From the NCBI RefSeq assembly GCF_963924675.1, contig NC_089224.1:69487464-69551463 (forward strand): a stretch of DNA of 64,000 nt, in the 5' to 3' direction. Below are positions 1 to 12,810 of the stretch, one piece after another. The stretch's first letter is position 1; each line of letters starts with the position of its first letter. This DNA comes from Phocoena phocoena. Its lineage: Eukaryota > Chordata > Mammalia > Artiodactyla > Phocoenidae. A program made the translations under genes and the position numbers. The notes below the pieces were generated by a model, which worked only from the letters and a program-made list of their open reading frames with translations, did no database searches and was not told the DNA's origin.

Positions 1-2124
1 ATTTGTGTTAGTCTTATGAAATGAAGTATGACTCATTCTTTAAGACTTCAAAGTTAATGTTTAAAGAAAAAAACCTCTCTTCCCAATAAATTTTCCACTC
101 TGCAGTCAGTGACAATCACTCAATGTTCTTCTATATTTTACACTGTAGATTTATTGCTGTCATGATAATATGTGGTTTTTTTTAACCTTTTATTCTTTGT
201 TTTTTAAATTGCTATCTGCTTTGAAAAATAAAAGCACTATATCAATAAAAATTATTTATATCTTTTGAAAAAATTTTTTTAATTTGTTAAAATCCAGCAT
301 AAAATCCTAGTTTCTATCCTAGGCTGACAATGCCTAGGATTTTTATCTGAATTCATCAAATATCTACAGAAACAGATGGCAAGATGAATTATAAAATATT
401 CCTCCAGATTTGGGATAATTCAAAAGTTTGTGTGGCTGTAAATGCAAAATATCCATAAGTACTTTTACATACAGACCTAACAAAATATAAGTGTTTATAA
501 TTAAGGCTAAGTCAAGTCCAGGAGCCAAACATACTTAATCATATTGTGATCCAGGTATCGTGAGAATTTAGGACTAAAATAATGCAATTTGTTCATCCTC
601 ATCCATCTGTAGCGTGACTGTTAAAAGTCACATTGTATTTTCTTTTAAAGTAACTTAGTTTCCTCCTTTGGACAAAGTGTTAAATATATATGCACACTAA
701 AAGGCTCTTTATCTGACCTAATAACCTCCAAAACCAGCACTCGTGAATAAAAGCTATGGCACAACTGTAGGTGTTTTCATATTATTTTAGGAGAATGTGG
801 AGTATAGAAGTGCTGCAGATACAAATATTTGCTATATATGAATACATACTCTCCTAATGACTGTGAGGAAAGTTTTAATTCCCACCACATAATGGTCCAT
901 TTGCCTCGAGTGTTTCAGATGGTTCAATAATCACTAGCCATGTGTGTAGTTTGTTGAATTATTTAAGCTCATTTCCAGGGGGAAAAAAGACGGGGAGGAA
1001 GGCAACTGATTCAATGCAAATGAAAAGCTTTTGAAGCTCCCTATGGTGAAGATGTGATTACAGTCAGACAGTTAATAACCTAGACTTAGAAAAATCTGAA
1101 GGTTTTAAAACTGTCTGGCCAGTCAGTAAATGAGGTTTTTCCACACTATCGACCAACTGCCATGCGTTGTAATGGTTTCAGATCTGCTTGGAGTTGGAGT
1201 GGACCCACAAATGAAGTAAGAATACCACCCTCTGTACTTTTGATGATTAAGAAAAGTAGTTTGTAAACCTCAACGGTTTTCCTTTGGATTTGGGACTGAG
1301 TCTTCAATGCATACAGTTCCTAACTTCAATTGTTGATTTGTAAAGTACCTATATGTTGGGGTAGGGACTCCCTCTCAAAATGACCACTACCCCTCCACCC
1401 ATGGACATTCAATGCATGTTGCATAACTGGAGAAAACTGATGCCAGAAGAATTTGTGGGCAGCAGTACTCCTTCTGGTTTATTAGATCAAATTGAAACAG
1501 AAATTTGAAGACCTAAGATTTTATTTTAGCTGCGACTCAAAACCCATTTGACACATCTGTAGAAAATATATTTTTACTTTGTTAAATGTTCTTTTAATTC
1601 CGTGGGGTACAAAATTCTTTTTATCTACAAATCTCTTTGCAGAGATGATAGAGAGATATTTTTGTGAGTTTCATGAAGACGCTTTAATAATTAGACAAGT
1701 GCTATATGTTTGAACTCAGATGAGTCTTTGCATCATTTATACAATGGTCACGGAGAAGTCTGAACTTGCTTTGAAGAAATTAAAATAATGTCAAGTGTTT
1801 TACCAAGTTGAGTAAATATGACTACAAAATTCGTCCTGAACCCTGTGGATGAAATCTTCTCCCTAGACTCAAAATCTAGTTTAATTGATCTACTTTCCTA
1901 AAATTTTATGTGTCGGTTATCTTGTTGTTTATGAGGATGAGAGAAGAAACCATTTAAAAATATTTTACCTTATAAGAGGTTTTGATTTTCTTCTGTAATA
2001 ATTTCCTTCTTAGAATTGTCTTATTAAAAGTGAGGGTTTTACCGTCAGGGCCAAAGGCAGCCTATTAAAATGCAGTTACATTAACCCTATTTTGGAATGC
2101 ATGTGTTGTGTTTTTTTCTTTCAG
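1..2124. other. Single-copy AT-rich noncoding stretch
   Basis: I see no gene and no recognisable young repeat here. There is no open frame of useful length on either strand. The part from about 840 to 1210 is of mixed composition, includes an ATGCAAAT octamer near 1014, and lacks the decay typical of old repeats, so it might be conserved noncoding DNA; that cannot be judged without an alignment. Confidence 0.5.
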
Positions 2125-2218
2125 TAAAAAAGCCAAAAAGGATATTAACATTTCCAGTCATCTAAGGGAAACTTCTTACTTCAGACTCAGCGCTAAACTT
2201 GCTTCTGCATTAGCAAAG
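2125..2218 (+). other. Candidate protein-coding exon (unverified)
   Basis: This 94-base segment is bounded by a strong acceptor (a T-rich tract ending TTTCTTTCAG at 2124) and a good donor (AAAG followed by GTACAA). Only one of the three forward frames is open across it: after the first base there are 31 uninterrupted codons ending exactly at the donor. The peptide begins KKAKKDINISSHLRE and ends with SAKLASALAK, which is lysine-rich and slightly amphipathic. The two other frames have stops. I do not recognise the protein. A 31-codon open frame is expected by chance fairly often, and pseudo-exons with good splice sites are common in introns, so this remains a candidate only. It is not inside any repeat I can name. 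Confidence 0.25.
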
Positions 2219-4421
2219 GTACAAGATTTAAGTAGTTATATATTCATTCTCACAGAAAATTTTCATTATTTACTTCTCTTTTAAACATATAAAATCCCAT
2301 AAATCATGCAAAAAGAAAAAATCCTCAGAGTGGAAGATGATCAGTTGTATAGCAAATGCAGTATCATTAAATATTCTATCTCATGTTCACCAACCAGATT
2401 AATTAACATGAAGAAACTTATCTTGGAAAAATGTTTTGTTATAGCTCAATTATTGATGGAGTTTACATATTGAACTTAATCAGCAGTTTTTGCTCTCTGC
2501 TGCATTACAGCAGAAAGTCTCCCAGTTCCTCATTGTGAATGACAATTTTTTTGTCCAGTGAGACTTGAAGACAGTTACTTTTCATGTAATCATGTTTTTG
2601 CTTTCCCTCCCACAAACACTTGTAAAGAAAAGAAGAAGAACCGTTAATGTATTATGATTGGGAACTATATGAAACTTAATTGATTTTATATTCAAAACAT
2701 TGGAATTAATTTTTAGTTTTTTTATCTTCTCTTGAGAAAAAACACAAGAAAAGATATTTGTGTGTGGCTTCCTGAGTAAATTTACACACAGCAATATTAA
2801 TGATAAAGAGAGAAAGTATTCTTTACTGCAGAGTTAAAAATAAAATTTTACTTTCACAATATGTGGTGAATTCTACTCACAATTTTTAGCATGTGGTTTT
2901 AAACTATTAAATTTTATATCAGGAGCCGAAATGTTCAATTTGACATAGTTACTATTTCATTTTGAAAAATACCACATAAACAGCCTTTCCTTCTCCAAAA
3001 TTATCAATATATGATTTATATCAACACACATAAACTGAAAAGAAATAGGTCATTTATAAAATTATACACTCACACTTTGTTCTAGTGTAATAAAATATTT
3101 CAAAGCAAACAATCAATAGCACCCACACCCATGATTGAAAACTTAACCCTCTCTATACTGTCTATGTTAATGACAGTCATTGGATAAAAATATATTTTAC
3201 ATGACTGTAAAGATCAACATTAGAATCTGTGTAAAAGGCTAGGGATTTAGCTCTGGAAAAACCCTGAATGCAAACTTTTAACATAAAATTGTATCGTCGT
3301 CATTTGTAGAGTATCTGTTTCTCTTTCATATATACTTAGATAAATTACTTGATGTGATTATTTCTCAGGAAAACAAAACTGTAAAGTAAAAAAGTATCAG
3401 AATCTAGCATCATTATACGAACTTTCTTCTGACAATATCCAAATCAGCAAATTGGCTACCTTTAAAAGGAAATCACAATTTCCAAAGTTTTACCAGGCTA
3501 CATATAAATACAGTAGAATGAAAAAAGGATGCTTAAAATTAAGCTAAAAGTCATTGACTACAAACATGGACTATATAATATAAAGTGTTTTCTTCAGTGT
3601 TTGTGTGGCTTTGGCACAAACACAAAGTGTTTCCTCAAAGTTAATATGTGGTCTTTTGTGAAATATTGGTTAAAGAATTTGCATGAATGATATAAGCTAC
3701 TATGTCATAGGTAGGACAAGAATGGTACTTTGCCAAAATTGGACAAAGCAAGTATAAGCAGTAGCAAAAAAACAGAAAACATAAGAAACTGCACCAATAA
3801 AATTCTTAAAAACTATATATTAAAGAGAAAAACTATACAATATTATTATGTATTTAATATGTGAACAGAAGCCTTCTACTACTTAAATCGGCTCAATATT
3901 TTTTCAACAACCATGCAACTTTATTAAAGTTTATTTACTATGTAAATAGAATTTAATCCAAAACATTGTATGACTATCGCTTTGCTTGTACTACTTTCCC
4001 AATAAAATAAATGAAGAGAAAGGACTTGATTACAAAAGTTTCCTGTAATTTGACAATGAACAACAGCTTTGCATTACTACTTTCTCTCAGATTTTGAAGT
4101 TGAAGTTCCCTGGGAAGACAACAAATTCTGTGTAGAAGGTGGATTGCTGACAAACACCAGCTTCAGCATATCCAGAAATTGCATGTGGTTAAAAAACAAA
4201 ATAAAAACTATGTCTCCTTAACTCAGCATCCTATTGGTGTGAGAACTGAAGGGGGGAGGGAGAGAAGAGGATTTTAATTGATTCTTAGAATCCAGAGAGT
4301 TGAAAAGGTCAGCATGCAGAGTCATCAAAATGTGCAACCAAATCCTAAACCAGTGAAAGAAATAAACCTGGATAACACTAGGGCAGTTTTCTGTTTCTGT
4401 TTTTGTTTTTGTTTTAAACAG
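2219..4421. other. Single-copy AT-rich noncoding stretch
   Basis: No gene, RNA or named repeat is visible. Short frames on the minus strand, such as the one around 2582-2794, are low-complexity and have no recognisable domain. The end of the stretch (4388-4421) is a pyrimidine tract that serves as the acceptor of the candidate exon beginning at 4422. Confidence 0.5.
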
Positions 4422-4536
4422 GGTGAAAGAGCAGTTTCTATATGTAAGAATATAAACCACTTAGAAGCATCCATGCTGAGAGCATTAAAGTGGATTATTT
4501 GCCTTGTTTGTTTGGGAAAGTCCCTATCAATAACAG
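4422..4536 (+). other. Candidate exon with possible signal-peptide start (weak)
   Basis: A long T-rich tract ending AAACAG at 4421 and a consensus donor (AACAG followed by GTGAGA) at 4536 enclose 115 bases. One frame is open across the whole segment. It contains an ATG at 4473 whose product would start MLRALKWIICLVCLGKSL, a short basic end followed by a hydrophobic core, as in a signal peptide. I do not recognise the protein and see no companion exon that would continue it. Splice-like context and a hydrophobic frame can both arise by chance in T-rich DNA, so confidence is low. Confidence 0.15.
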
Positions 4537-7500
4537 GTGAGACTTAAATGCATTGCATTAAAAGACTAGATTGTTCATTAATAAAAAAAGGAAGAAGCTA
4601 GAACTATAAATCAACAGGGACTCCTAGGGAGTTTTATATTAGGCAGTAATTAAATAATAGTTCATGTTGCTTTCTTTCACTGGGAATTACATCCTTTTCA
4701 CCTCTTCTCTGCTAAAGCAGAGACATCCATTACGACGAGAGGCTACAACACTTGTCAGATGCAATCAGCTCCAAACAGCTGAAGGCCAACTGACGTGTAC
4801 TCTCTTAAAGCAGGGTTTCTTCTCCCCACCAAGCCCACTGTCCTTTCACGTGCATGCAACAGTCAAAAGGGATCACATCACCTAATGAAGAAAAACAGAA
4901 GCATATGGTAGGAAGGGGCCTCAGCAGGAGATGGCTGAAATGCCAAGGCTTGCACATAAACAAAATATATGCAAAAATGTGTGTTCATAGAAGCTGTCAG
5001 GCACAGCTTCAGGAAATAATAAGCCTGCAAAGGAAGACAGAGTTTTCTGTGATCACAGTTACCTAGGAGTCTGTATTTTTAGTTTAATTTTTTACTACTC
5101 TGTAAAGTGGTGCACCAGAGCAGGCTAGTCCCAGATAGTTAATTATGCATAAGCAGTTGTAAAGTTTGAATTTGCTGTATAATATTGAGCCACATATTCT
5201 TCACAGTGTATTTTGCTTATACCTATTGCAGACTTCCACGTGACAGCTGAATTGCAAACTGTAAGTTACTTCAGCGCTGCCTTCCGTTTTGCACCCATCA
5301 CCATCCATGGGTGAATGTTGAACTCAGTCCCTGAATTCACCCTGTCTTCGTAACTGAAACGTAAGCACTCATCTTTTCGGAGGTGTATTAATTAATATTT
5401 TAGATGTGCATTGGGCACATCCTCCCGTATTGTTTCTTTCAGATTTGCTTCTGTGCAAAGTTAACGGTCTTCATCAAAATCCTTTCTTCCCATAATGGCT
5501 CTGATCTCGGGACTGCAGCTGCCCTGCTGCACTGAATGTTTATCATTTGCCAGGGAAAACGCACATTATCTCCCCTTTTGACTTGTCAGTTTTTATGTTG
5601 GGACAACCCTAGTGTTATCACTTTGTATAATCAGTTTGACTGGAACCTTCAAACTTGTGTGTCCCTTTACTGTGAACATTTTAATATTCTATGATGATAT
5701 TGTTAGAACTGGGGGATTTGTAAGGACAGAACTCAAAGACAGAACTCTGTGTGATTTCTAAAATGACTACAAGCATTTTATGTACCAGTGCTGACAACAG
5801 ATAAAACGAGCTATTGTTCTAAAAAACCAGAAGTGATAAGTGCTCTCCTGCAGACCGTTGCAGTTATGAAAAAATATACTACCTTCAGCCTGAGTAAAAA
5901 TGCTTTCTTTTAAGTTTGAATTCCATAAATAATACACCTTGCTCCATTTAAATATTTTGTATTTTACATGAAGGATGATCACATTTCTAACATTATATTT
6001 AAAATTCATTTTCTTAACCCTTAACCGTCTGTTCTCAATGGCACCTAAGAAAGAAAATACATTTATTTATTGATTTATTTATTTTGAGGATAACATTAAA
6101 ACAGGCTATATGCTTTTGATTCTTAAAAAGAATCCTTTATTGAAAAGGTGCCTGGAATCTGCAATTTAGCATCTGTCTAAAACTAAAAACTTAAAAGGGA
6201 TGCAACTGGTTATGTGACAAAAAATCTGTGTATAAAGTTTGGTTTCCCCAATACTCCAAATGCTTTATATCCATTTATTGATCCATTTGTTTCACTGTAG
6301 GAATGTCAATGTGTAAATGGTACTTGTGAGCAATTTTCTTTCCTTTGGAAGTGATATGAAGACACTTTGCCAGGCATTGACATAATCAGAATATCAGGCC
6401 TTCTGTATTAATCTTTACTTTGAGCTAGACAAGCATCTGACAAAACACCTTCCTGTCAGAGAGTCCTACTGTTGGTAGTAACATGTGGATGTCTTCTTGG
6501 ATCACTTTTAAAAGGTTTGTTCCTCTTTTTCTCTCTCAGCATTTCATCCTAAAACTTCCACTTTGAGTAAATGAGGAAATCAGAAAAGACACAACTTGGG
6601 AATATGCATCCTTATGAAACTCACTCTTACACTAGCACTGACTGGATCAAAATGAAGGCAGAGTTCAAATAGGTGGTAATTTATTGCAGACTATTCAAGA
6701 CCAACTGATTGAACCTCGAATTCTACTCCCAGTAAGGTGAACAATGCCTTACCATACATTTTCTTCTCTGTGGATAAATATCGAGAATTGGATTAAGATA
6801 CTTTTCAGAATCATTCTTTCTTTTGGCAATGATTCTTTAGGTGGATCTAAGACGGCTCTGTTTGGCGCAGGACTGTCCCAAATGTCCTTTTAGCTATTTC
6901 ATTACAGGCAAGGGGAGAGCCAGAGAGAGCAACTTCAGGCAAAATGTTGACTCCTCATGGCATGCCTTTGATTTCAGTGCGAAAGGTGTCTTCAGCATCC
7001 TGTTACGCCCCTGATTCATCTCCTAACGCTCAATGTGTTAGCAAAGCTTGGCCCTGAAGGGCTTTTTTTTTTTCTGGAAGTACAGTCTTTCAGACACTTC
7101 TGGCAATTTGGTTTTAACATGTGGAGTAAAGAGAATAGGTCGGTAGTGCCAGGGGAACAGCTGCACTACACAATTACTAGAATAATTCAAAATAGAAGTG
7201 TGCCTGAATACTGTGGTCATTATGTAGGTTTAAAAGAGCTTATTGGGCAAATATTTTGCAAGAGGGAATAAACATTTGTGAGCAGTTCTCTAGGATAGAT
7301 TTGAATGCTTACTAATTTTTCTCCTGTACCCTTCAAAAAGTTGCCAGGAATAAAACAAGGTAGACATCTAATAATATCTTAACACAATCAAAAACGAGCA
7401 AACAGGACCATTGCTTACCGTGTTCACAAATATATTCAATTTCCTAAAACTTTTATTATTAAATAGCTCTTGGATAAAGCATTTAGATTATTCTCATTTA

Positions 7501-8184
7501 CTATGATCATGTGCAATTGGTAACAGATAATTTAATTTATTCTTTGCTTAACATATAATTGAAGAAATTGACAAATATCTCATAAAGAAAAAATCTGTAT
7601 GGCATCAAGAATTTTGAATTCATATTGAATAGTTGAAGATTGTTTTATAGACATGAAATTCTTCCTTTTAAATTATAATTGAAGTTATTCAGAGAAACGT
7701 GTTGGTGTTATAAAATATTTTAAATGTTAAATGTATGTTGAGAACAAAGGCATGATTTTTAAGAAGTGAATTATTTGAATATAAATTTATATTTTTAACC
7801 TCATCAGAGATAGTGTGAATGCAAATTAAACCCATCTTTTTTCTTATATTACTAGGATTGTACTATATCTTATGGAATTTGAAAACACTGAGTATTTTCA
7901 TATCTTATTTGATCTCGTGAAAATGAAAAGACCACTAATACCCGACTAGAGGCAAGTGGAAGAATCCAGCTGAACATATTTCACAAATTCCACAAAATTA
8001 AGGACTTTGTTATTGGCCAAGAAGTGATGTCTCCTATTCAGCTCTAGGCAGAAACAATTTCTCTTCTCAAAACGATATTCTACCAAAGGCAGTTGTTAGT
8101 GTGGTGTTTCAATGCAGACACACACTTTACAACATACCTAGACACAGCAGATCTGTGAATGGAACCTTGTTCCAGTGCAACCCT
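4537..8184. other. Single-copy noncoding stretch
   Basis: No gene is supported. The region from about 4700 to 5700 is less AT-biased than its surroundings and free of recognisable repeats. A short ATTT-rich simple repeat lies at 6060-6085. Predicted frames here (up to about 80 residues) have no domain, no codon bias and no splice context that I can defend. Confidence 0.5.
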
Positions 8185-8920
8185 TGGAACCCTCTTGTAC
8201 CGTTGGTGGGAATGTAAAGTGATACAGCCACTATGGAGAACAGTATGGAGGTTCTGTAAAAACTAAAAATAGAACTACCATACCGCCCAGCAATCCCACT
8301 ACTGGGCATACACCCTGAGAAAACCATAATTCAAAAAGACACATGCACCCCAATGTTCATTGCAGCACTATTTACAATAGCCAGGACATGGAAGCAACCT
8401 TAGTGTCCATCGACAGATGAATGGATAAAGAAGATGTGGCACATATATACAATGGAGTATTACTCAGCCATAAAAATCAACAAAATTGATTTATTTGTAG
8501 TGAGGTGGATGGACCTAGATTCTGTCATACAGAGTGAAGTAAGTCAGAAGGAGAAAAACAAATACCGTATGCTAACACATATGTATGGAATCTAAAAAAC
8601 AAAAAAAAGGGTTCTGATGAACCTAGGGGCAGGACAGCAATAAAGACACAGATGTAGAGAATGGACTTGAGGACATGGGGAGGGGGAAGGGTAAGCTGGG
8701 AGGAAGTGAGAGAGTGACATGGACATACACACACTACCAAACATAACATAGGTAGCTAGTGGGAAGCAGCCACATAGCACAGGGAGATCAGCTCAGTGCT
8801 TTTTGACCACCTAGAGGGGTGGGATAGGGAGGGTGGGAGGGAGATGCAAGAGGGAGGAGATATGGGGATATATGTATACGTACTTTTATTTTCAGTTATA
8901 AATGAAATAGAAAAAAAAAA
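8185..8920 (+). mobile_element. L1 3' end, 5'-truncated, cetartiodactyl type
   Basis: The sequence begins inside the C-terminal coding part of L1 ORF2 (the stretch encoding the classic WKQP, MDKEDVAHIYNGVLLSHKN-like region, with frame damage). It continues through the 3' untranslated region and ends in a short A tract at 8911-8920. The G-rich 3' UTR with GGGGAGGGGGAAGGG at about 8678 is typical of the L1 lineage in whales and even-toed ungulates. I cannot identify a clear target-site duplication. The same family lies in the opposite orientation at 60418-61126 and is truncated at almost the same place. Confidence 0.85.
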
Positions 8921-11900
8921 GCAAGTCATATGTAAGTAGAAAATAGACAGTGCAACTGTGGGAAATCAGGAAAACTGAGTAAATAAGAAATTGAACAAGT
9001 ACATTGATGATTCTTGGTATTGCTGGATTGTTGAAGCACCTCAGATAATATTGATTTGACTTTGGGACCATTTAGTCCTTTCTTTCTTTGAATTCTTTTT
9101 AAGACACCAAAAGCCCTCTCTTGCCTTCCTTGGTCCCTTTGCATTTCTAGGTGTTTACCAGGCTTGCTGTTATATATCCTGTTTTACTAACATGCAGTGC
9201 ACCCTGCTGATATGTAGTGATTCATTTATTTTATTGTTGAAAGCTTGTGTAAAGAGTTTAATGTCTAAAATATCAAAATATAAAATGCAAAAGAACCTCT
9301 GGATCAGTTTCCAATAAGCAATAAGAATAAACGTAGTAATATATATCCCTCGAGAAAAAGTCTGAATACAAAAGAAGAATAAAAACACTACTTCTGATTG
9401 GTAGAGTCATTCAATACATTTTCACATGGAGGTGCCAAAGCTGGATGTATTAAATGTATTTAAGTATAAAAGCACAAAGATCATGTGGTATCAGAAACAA
9501 TACGAGATGTGGTATTTTACCTTGCATTTTAGCAGGAGTGTCAAAACATTTGGGGCTTCATTTATTTTTAAACTTAGGTGCTTTAGCAGTGATACATTTG
9601 TAAAGCTCTAAATATTAGCTCCCAGAGGTTATGCTTTTTATATTCTCTAACAGCATATATTATTTGACTAGCTGACAGATATTTCAATTAGGAGAGCCTT
9701 AAGTTAAAGATTGTTTTGATAGAGTAGCTTCAGAGATTGACAGTTTGGCACTACCTTTCAACAGGCTTGGCATGTTGCTTTCAAAACAGGCAAACAAAAT
9801 CATCCCCCTTAATTAATAATAATAATAATACATGGGTCTAGTACAATTAATTTTCTATATGGATTGTGGTTTTATACCCTCTACTCTTTTCCTTTGACAG
9901 GTAAATGGTTGAAGACAGAAGACTTATAGATTTTATATCTAGCCCATGAGGATTTTGACTGATTCCATTGAGCAGGCTCAGGTCAGCTAAGTCCTTCCCT
10001 TCAAAGCATCATGGGTGTCTCCGAGCATCATTGCAAGCTTGTCCTGGCAGTAAGCCAGGCTTCAAAAGCCGTTCACTGCAGTCACTGACTCACTAATGGG
10101 CAACTGCAGGCTTTCTGATTTTCCTTTCGTTTCATGTGTTCATTTGACATAAATTTAATTAAACCAAATCTGGTGTTAGAGCAAGACGAGATAAAAGTGA
10201 TATGTCTCAAATTAAAGAACTGTGAAAGATACAGGAAACAGAACTATGCTTTTTTAAAAAAATCTGTTTCTGTAAAATATTGTCAGTTTTCATAAGCTCA
10301 CTACTTAAAGTCGACCAAAAAAAAAAAAAAAAAAAGATACCGGTATGCATTATTAAGAATAATGTGTATCCAGGGTTAGATGAAGGTCTTGGCCCCATAT
10401 TCTCTGTAGTAAAACCTTTCATAGAATTCTTATGTTTTCTTTCATTCTCACACTTCAGGTAGTCACCTCTTCACAGGATATAAGACAAGTCTGCCCTTCT
10501 TCTGGCTACATAGCTCTAGTTGTTAGACAGCTCAAAAGCACACAACAGCAGAAACATGAAAAGATCACATATTAAATGTAAAAGAAATCATCAGTTTTCA
10601 AAGGTCTCTTTTGGTTTTTACTTAAGGCTAAAGAGGAGATAGAGTGAAAAAGATCATGTTGCTTAAAAAGCTCCATTTAATTGCTTTGAATGTTGCTTTA
10701 GGAACCATCCAACTTTCTCCTTTTAAAAATTGCTTTTTCCCCATTAAAAGAAATCCCAGACTAGAAATACACTATGTGAACTAAAAGCAGTTTTGCAATC
10801 TTCCTCAAGAATGCTCAGACTGATCCTCTTCCGTCCTGCAGCTGAAAGGCTGTTACTTCCTAGGACCACACTATAAGTCCTGGATGTAAAATGATTACTC
10901 TGAGCAAATACACACAAACTAGCAAGTGATTGCAGTGTCCTGTGGATAAGAATCAGGAAAACCAGAAGAATTGAGCTGACAAATTGTGTGATAGAAGGTA
11001 GATTTCCTTGGGGCAGAAAACAGTGTGTGGCGTGTGGACCCTCTGCCTTTCTTGCATTCCAACTTTTGATGGCCGACTTCTTTCATTACAAACAACTCAG
11101 ATGCCTCCTGCGTACTCCCCTGACTTGATTTCTTTCTGTAGAATTCACTGGGATTTAGACTCAGGGTTTAGGATTATCAAATCCCTCTGTAACTTCTTTC
11201 ATTTAAAAGATGAAAAATTAAGGGCCAACAAGATTAAGTGACTTGTTCAGGGTCACACAGCCAGTTGTTAGCACAGCTGAGACAAAAGCTACATCAACTG
11301 ACTCCCAGATGAATGTTTTTGTTTTTGTTTTCAGCACTTTGAGTACTTCATTAAAATGGATCTTTTGGATTCTTTAAAGTAAACTCTTTGTATTTCCAGG
11401 TTTTTGTCATGCCTCTGACCTAAGAGAAAATATTCCTAATGGAATAGGTAGAATTAAATCTATTTAAGATTTTCAAGCGCCTCATATGGATTTCTTCTTT
11501 TAGTACTCAATAAATGTTACTCATTGGTCAAACCTTTGTTTTTCCAGAATTACCAATGGGACCATTTTTAGACTATGATTTACGTGGAGCAGACATTACT
11601 TGTGAAAGCTATTCACGTCTTTAACATAACCACAGAACAGAGACTACATTTCATCCACAACCAAGCAGAGTGATGACCCTCAATACAATAGACAGTCATT
11701 TAGTCCTTAAGATATTTCCTTTTAAATTTTACTCTGAATTCAAATTATCATTGAAATAGAAAAGACAGATTGTTATAGTCCCCCTTAGACAGAAAGCTTT
11801 AAAAAAAAAAGAAAACCCTTCTGATCCTTTAGTCATGGACCTAAGTTTACTTACAGAGATATTATAAACTTTCTATATCCATATCTATTTATCTTTCTAT

Positions 11901-12445
11901 CAATATAGACACATTTTTAACATAGACTCTAGTCTTTATTAAAACTAAGACTTGAAGACTCTGGTCTTAAGTTTTAAAATGCTTAATGAGACTTTGACAA
12001 GGTCCACAATGATAGCATGTGTTAACATAATTTTATCAGTGTTTCTTCAATTTACTGAGTTCACTTATTTAACAAATATTCATTAAATAAGTACTATATG
12101 CAATTCACTGCACACACACAGCAAAAAGGGTGAATCAGCCGCTGAGTACTTGGTAATCACTTTACCCAACAAAGATGCTGTATTTTTCTTATGATATATA
12201 CATATTATATACTCAAGTAATTTTACAATGTTAAACTTGACACATTATTCAAATTACTGTAATTTCACAATCCTGGAATTTAAGTATTTTGTTTTCATAA
12301 TGGCTGACCTCCTAGTGATAGACTTTAAAGGTAGAAGTTCTATAAGATGCCATACTAACAGTTGAGTTGATTAATCAAAATGTAATTGACGGTGTTTATA
12401 AATCTCGCTATGCTGAACAACTGATGGTTTAAAAAAAAACAGATT
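8921..12445. other. Mostly single-copy noncoding stretch
   Basis: No gene is visible. It holds a small (TAA)n run near 9810-9830, a 19-base A run at 10317-10335, a MIR remnant at 11200-11310 listed separately, and a faint L2-like trace near 12050-12115 (CAAATATTCATTAAATAAGTACTATATGC). Open frames of 60-77 residues have no recognisable features. Confidence 0.5.
11200..11310 (-). repeat. MIR SINE fragment
   Basis: The core TTAAGTGACTTGTTCAGGG followed by TCACACAGCCAG matches the reverse complement of the MIR core (TAAGTCACTTAACC / GTGTGACC region). This is an ancient tRNA-derived SINE shared by all mammals. Both ends are eroded. Confidence 0.75.
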
Positions 12446-12460
12446 AAAAAAGCACAAATA

Positions 12461-12795
12461 GGGCTTCCCTGGTAGTGCAGTGGTTAAGAATCCGCTTGCC
12501 AATTCAGGGGACACGGGTTCGAGCCCTGGTCCAGGAAGATCCCACATGCCTCGGAGCAACTAAGCCCATGCGCCACAACTATTGAGCCTGTACTCTAGAG
12601 CCCACAAGCCACAACTACTGAAGCCCACGTGCCTAGAGCCCATGCTCCGCAACAAGAGAAGCCACTGCAATGAGAAGCCCGAGAACCACAGTGAAGAGCA
12701 GTCCCCGCTCGCCACAACTAGGGAAAGCCCGCACACAGCAACGAAGACCCAATGCAGCCAAAAATAAATAAATAAAATAAATGTATATATTAAAA
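12461..12795 (+). mobile_element. CHR-type SINE, long form, intact
   Basis: A full-length tRNA-derived SINE running from the head GGGCTTCCCTGG to an AAATAAATAAA-rich tail. The tRNA-like part has a B-box-like GGTTCGAGCCC near 12517. The body carries the long-form segment with repeated CACAACTACTGA motifs and the CAACGAAGACCCAATGCAGCC 3' module (positions about 12740-12760). It is flanked by a 15-bp perfect target-site duplication, AAAAAAGCACAAATA, at 12446-12460 and 12796-12810. This proves insertion by the L1 machinery. Confidence 0.95.
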
Positions 12796-12810
12796 AAAAA
12801 AGCACAAATA

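Noticed and set aside
12461..12535. tRNA-like sequence with A and B box elements
   Set aside because: It is the head of a tRNA-derived SINE, with target duplications and an A-rich tail, not a functional tRNA gene. The same applies to every other CHR copy.
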